Shown in pieces: positions 6,346 to 7,346 of a stretch of 7,346 nucleotides of DNA. A program made the position numbers and the translations under genes. Below the pieces are notes generated by a model. It was not told the origin of the DNA. It saw only the letters and a list, made by a program, of their open reading frames with translations, and did no database searches. Each line of letters begins with the position of its first letter. Within the stretch, counting starts at the first letter, position 1. Source of the DNA: Alphaproteobacteria bacterium (GTDB lineage Bacteria > Pseudomonadota > Alphaproteobacteria > MED-G09); assembly GCA_018658685.1 (NCBI GenBank), contig JABHUT010000039.1, forward strand, positions 1 to 7,346. The letters are read 5' to 3'.

Positions 6346-7346
6346 GTGGAAAAAAAATTTGATATTATAATTTATGGAGCAACAGGATTTACAGGAAAAT
6401 TATGTGCTAAATACCTTTCTGAGAATGCTAGTGATATAAACTGGGCAATAGCGGGAAGAAATAAAGAAAAACTAGAAGAGGTAAAAAAAGAGTTTTCTCT
6501 TAATGTTGATATTTTTATTGCAGAAAGTAATGATGAAAAGGCCCTTGATAATATTACTCAAAATACAAAAGTGGTTTTATCAACCGCAGGACCTTTTCAT
6601 AGGTACAGTTCAAATCTAGTTAAATCATGTGTTAAAAATTCATCTGATTACGTTGATATTACAGGTGAGTTTTTTTGGATTAGGGAAATGATCGATCTTC
6701 ACCATGAGGAAGCATCATCTAAAGGTGTAAGAATTGTACCTGCTTGTGGATATGATTCTATTCCATCTGATTTAGGCACATTTTTTGCAAGTACTAAAAT
6801 AAAAGAGCCAATCAAAAGAATTGAGTCATTCCATGCTGGTCAAGGAGGGGTTTCAGGTGGAACAACAGAAACTGGTTTTTCTATGGGGGATCTTAAATTA
6901 GGAAAAAAAATGAATGATCCATTTATTCTAAATCCAGAAAAAACTGTATCAAATGAACAAAAATTACTTGGATCAGACTCTGTTGGCATAAAGAAGAATA
7001 GCCTTATTAATTCCTGGACTGGCCCATTTATTATGGCTGTTTCTAATACAAGAGTTGTTAGAAGAAGCGCAGCTCTTTTGGAGTTAAATCAAGAAGGTTA
7101 TGGTGTTAATTTTACGTATCAAGAGCATGCTTTTTATAAAAAATTTCGAACTGCTCTTTTAGTCACTTTTGTAACACTCCTATTTGGTTTAATCTTGAGC
7201 ACACCTATCCGAAAATTGGTAAGACCTCTGTTGCCTAAGCCTGGCGAAGGACCAAGTGAGGAAACTATGGAAAATGGTTTTTTTGACAGCTTCTTTACTG
7301 CCGAATTAGATAATAATGAGAAAAAGTTATTTCGCGTTCACGGTAA
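6346..7346 (+). CDS. Saccharopine dehydrogenase-like (SCCPDH-type) oxidoreductase, 3' truncated by window
   Basis: The frame opens with GTG at 6346 and stays open to the last base, giving 333 complete codons plus two bases; related proteins are about 390-430 residues, so roughly 60-100 are missing. It has the N-terminal Rossmann motif YGATGFTG (10-17), AGRN (36-39), STAGPF (79-84), DYVDITGE (101-108) and CGYDSIPSDLG (134-144), all hallmarks of the SCCPDH and mycobacterial trans-acting enoyl reductase group. Near the C-terminal side is a hydrophobic segment (269-285) followed by LLPKPGEGPSEE (295-306), also typical of this group. True lysine-pathway saccharopine dehydrogenase is unlikely. Mycobacterial relatives reduce enoyl groups during lipid synthesis and the animal protein associates with lipid droplets, so a membrane-associated lipid-type reduction is plausible but inferred. 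It begins two bases after the ABM-fold gene and is probably co-transcribed with it. The family call is strong; the substrate is unknown. Confidence 0.9.
   Translation, partial: MEKKFDIIIYGATGFTGKLCAKYLSENASDINWAIAGRNKEKLEEVKKEFSLNVDIFIAESNDEKALDNITQNTKVVLSTAGPFHRYSSNLVKSCVKNSSDYVDITGEFFWIREMIDLHHEEASSKGVRIVPACGYDSIPSDLGTFFASTKIKEPIKRIESFHAGQGGVSGGTTETGFSMGDLKLGKKMNDPFILNPEKTVSNEQKLLGSDSVGIKKNSLINSWTGPFIMAVSNTRVVRRSAALLELNQEGYGVNFTYQEHAFYKKFRTALLVTFVTLLFGLILSTPIRKLVRPLLPKPGEGPSEETMENGFFDSFFTAELDNNEKKLFRVHG

Noticed and set aside
6346..7346. Assignment as the lysine-pathway saccharopine dehydrogenase
   Set aside because: The GFTG, CGYDSIPSDLG and LLPKPGEGPSEE motifs and the hydrophobic segment at 269-285 match the SCCPDH and trans-acting enoyl reductase group and not the lysine biosynthesis enzyme.

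Overview
This AT-rich window carries nine protein-coding genes, all on the + strand and separated by very short gaps. No rRNA, tRNA, CRISPR array, insertion sequence or phage gene was seen. A TonB-dependent receptor and a second predicted outer-membrane protein with a signal peptide show a Gram-negative cell. The low GC, compact layout and protein flavour suggest a streamlined marine proteobacterium, possibly a gammaproteobacterium such as the SAR86 group; this is inference, because no marker gene is present.

Layout. Positions 1-1605 hold the C-terminal part of a TonB-dependent receptor whose plug and first strands lie off the window, closed by a clear intrinsic terminator (1626-1672). Next come a glutathione S-transferase (1704-2315) and, two bases later from a TTG start, a six-helix membrane protein resembling DUF998 (2318-2998). 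A beta-class carbonic anhydrase-fold enzyme starting with GTG follows (3060-3644). After a 111-base gap with only weak signals comes a methionine-rich predicted outer-membrane beta-barrel protein (3756-4808), then a DUF2939-like anchored protein (4815-5339). A TIP30/HTATIP2-like NAD(P)-binding reductase (5368-6033), an antibiotic-biosynthesis-monooxygenase-fold small protein (6050-6343) and a saccharopine-dehydrogenase-like reductase (6346 to the window end, cut off) complete the run.

From 3756 onward the gaps are 6, 28, 16 and 2 bases with no terminator between genes, so these five genes are a plausible transcription unit: two envelope proteins followed by three small-molecule or lipid redox-type proteins. 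GST and the DUF998-like gene are likely translationally coupled. Four of the eight visible starts are not ATG (TTG 2318; GTG 3060, 5368, 6346).

Most of this is ordinary chromosome. The points most worth a second look are the methionine-rich barrel protein as a possible copper-linked envelope protein, the substrate of the carbonic-anhydrase-fold enzyme (CO2 or COS), and the three-gene redox cluster at the end. I saw no convincing new defence or mobile system.
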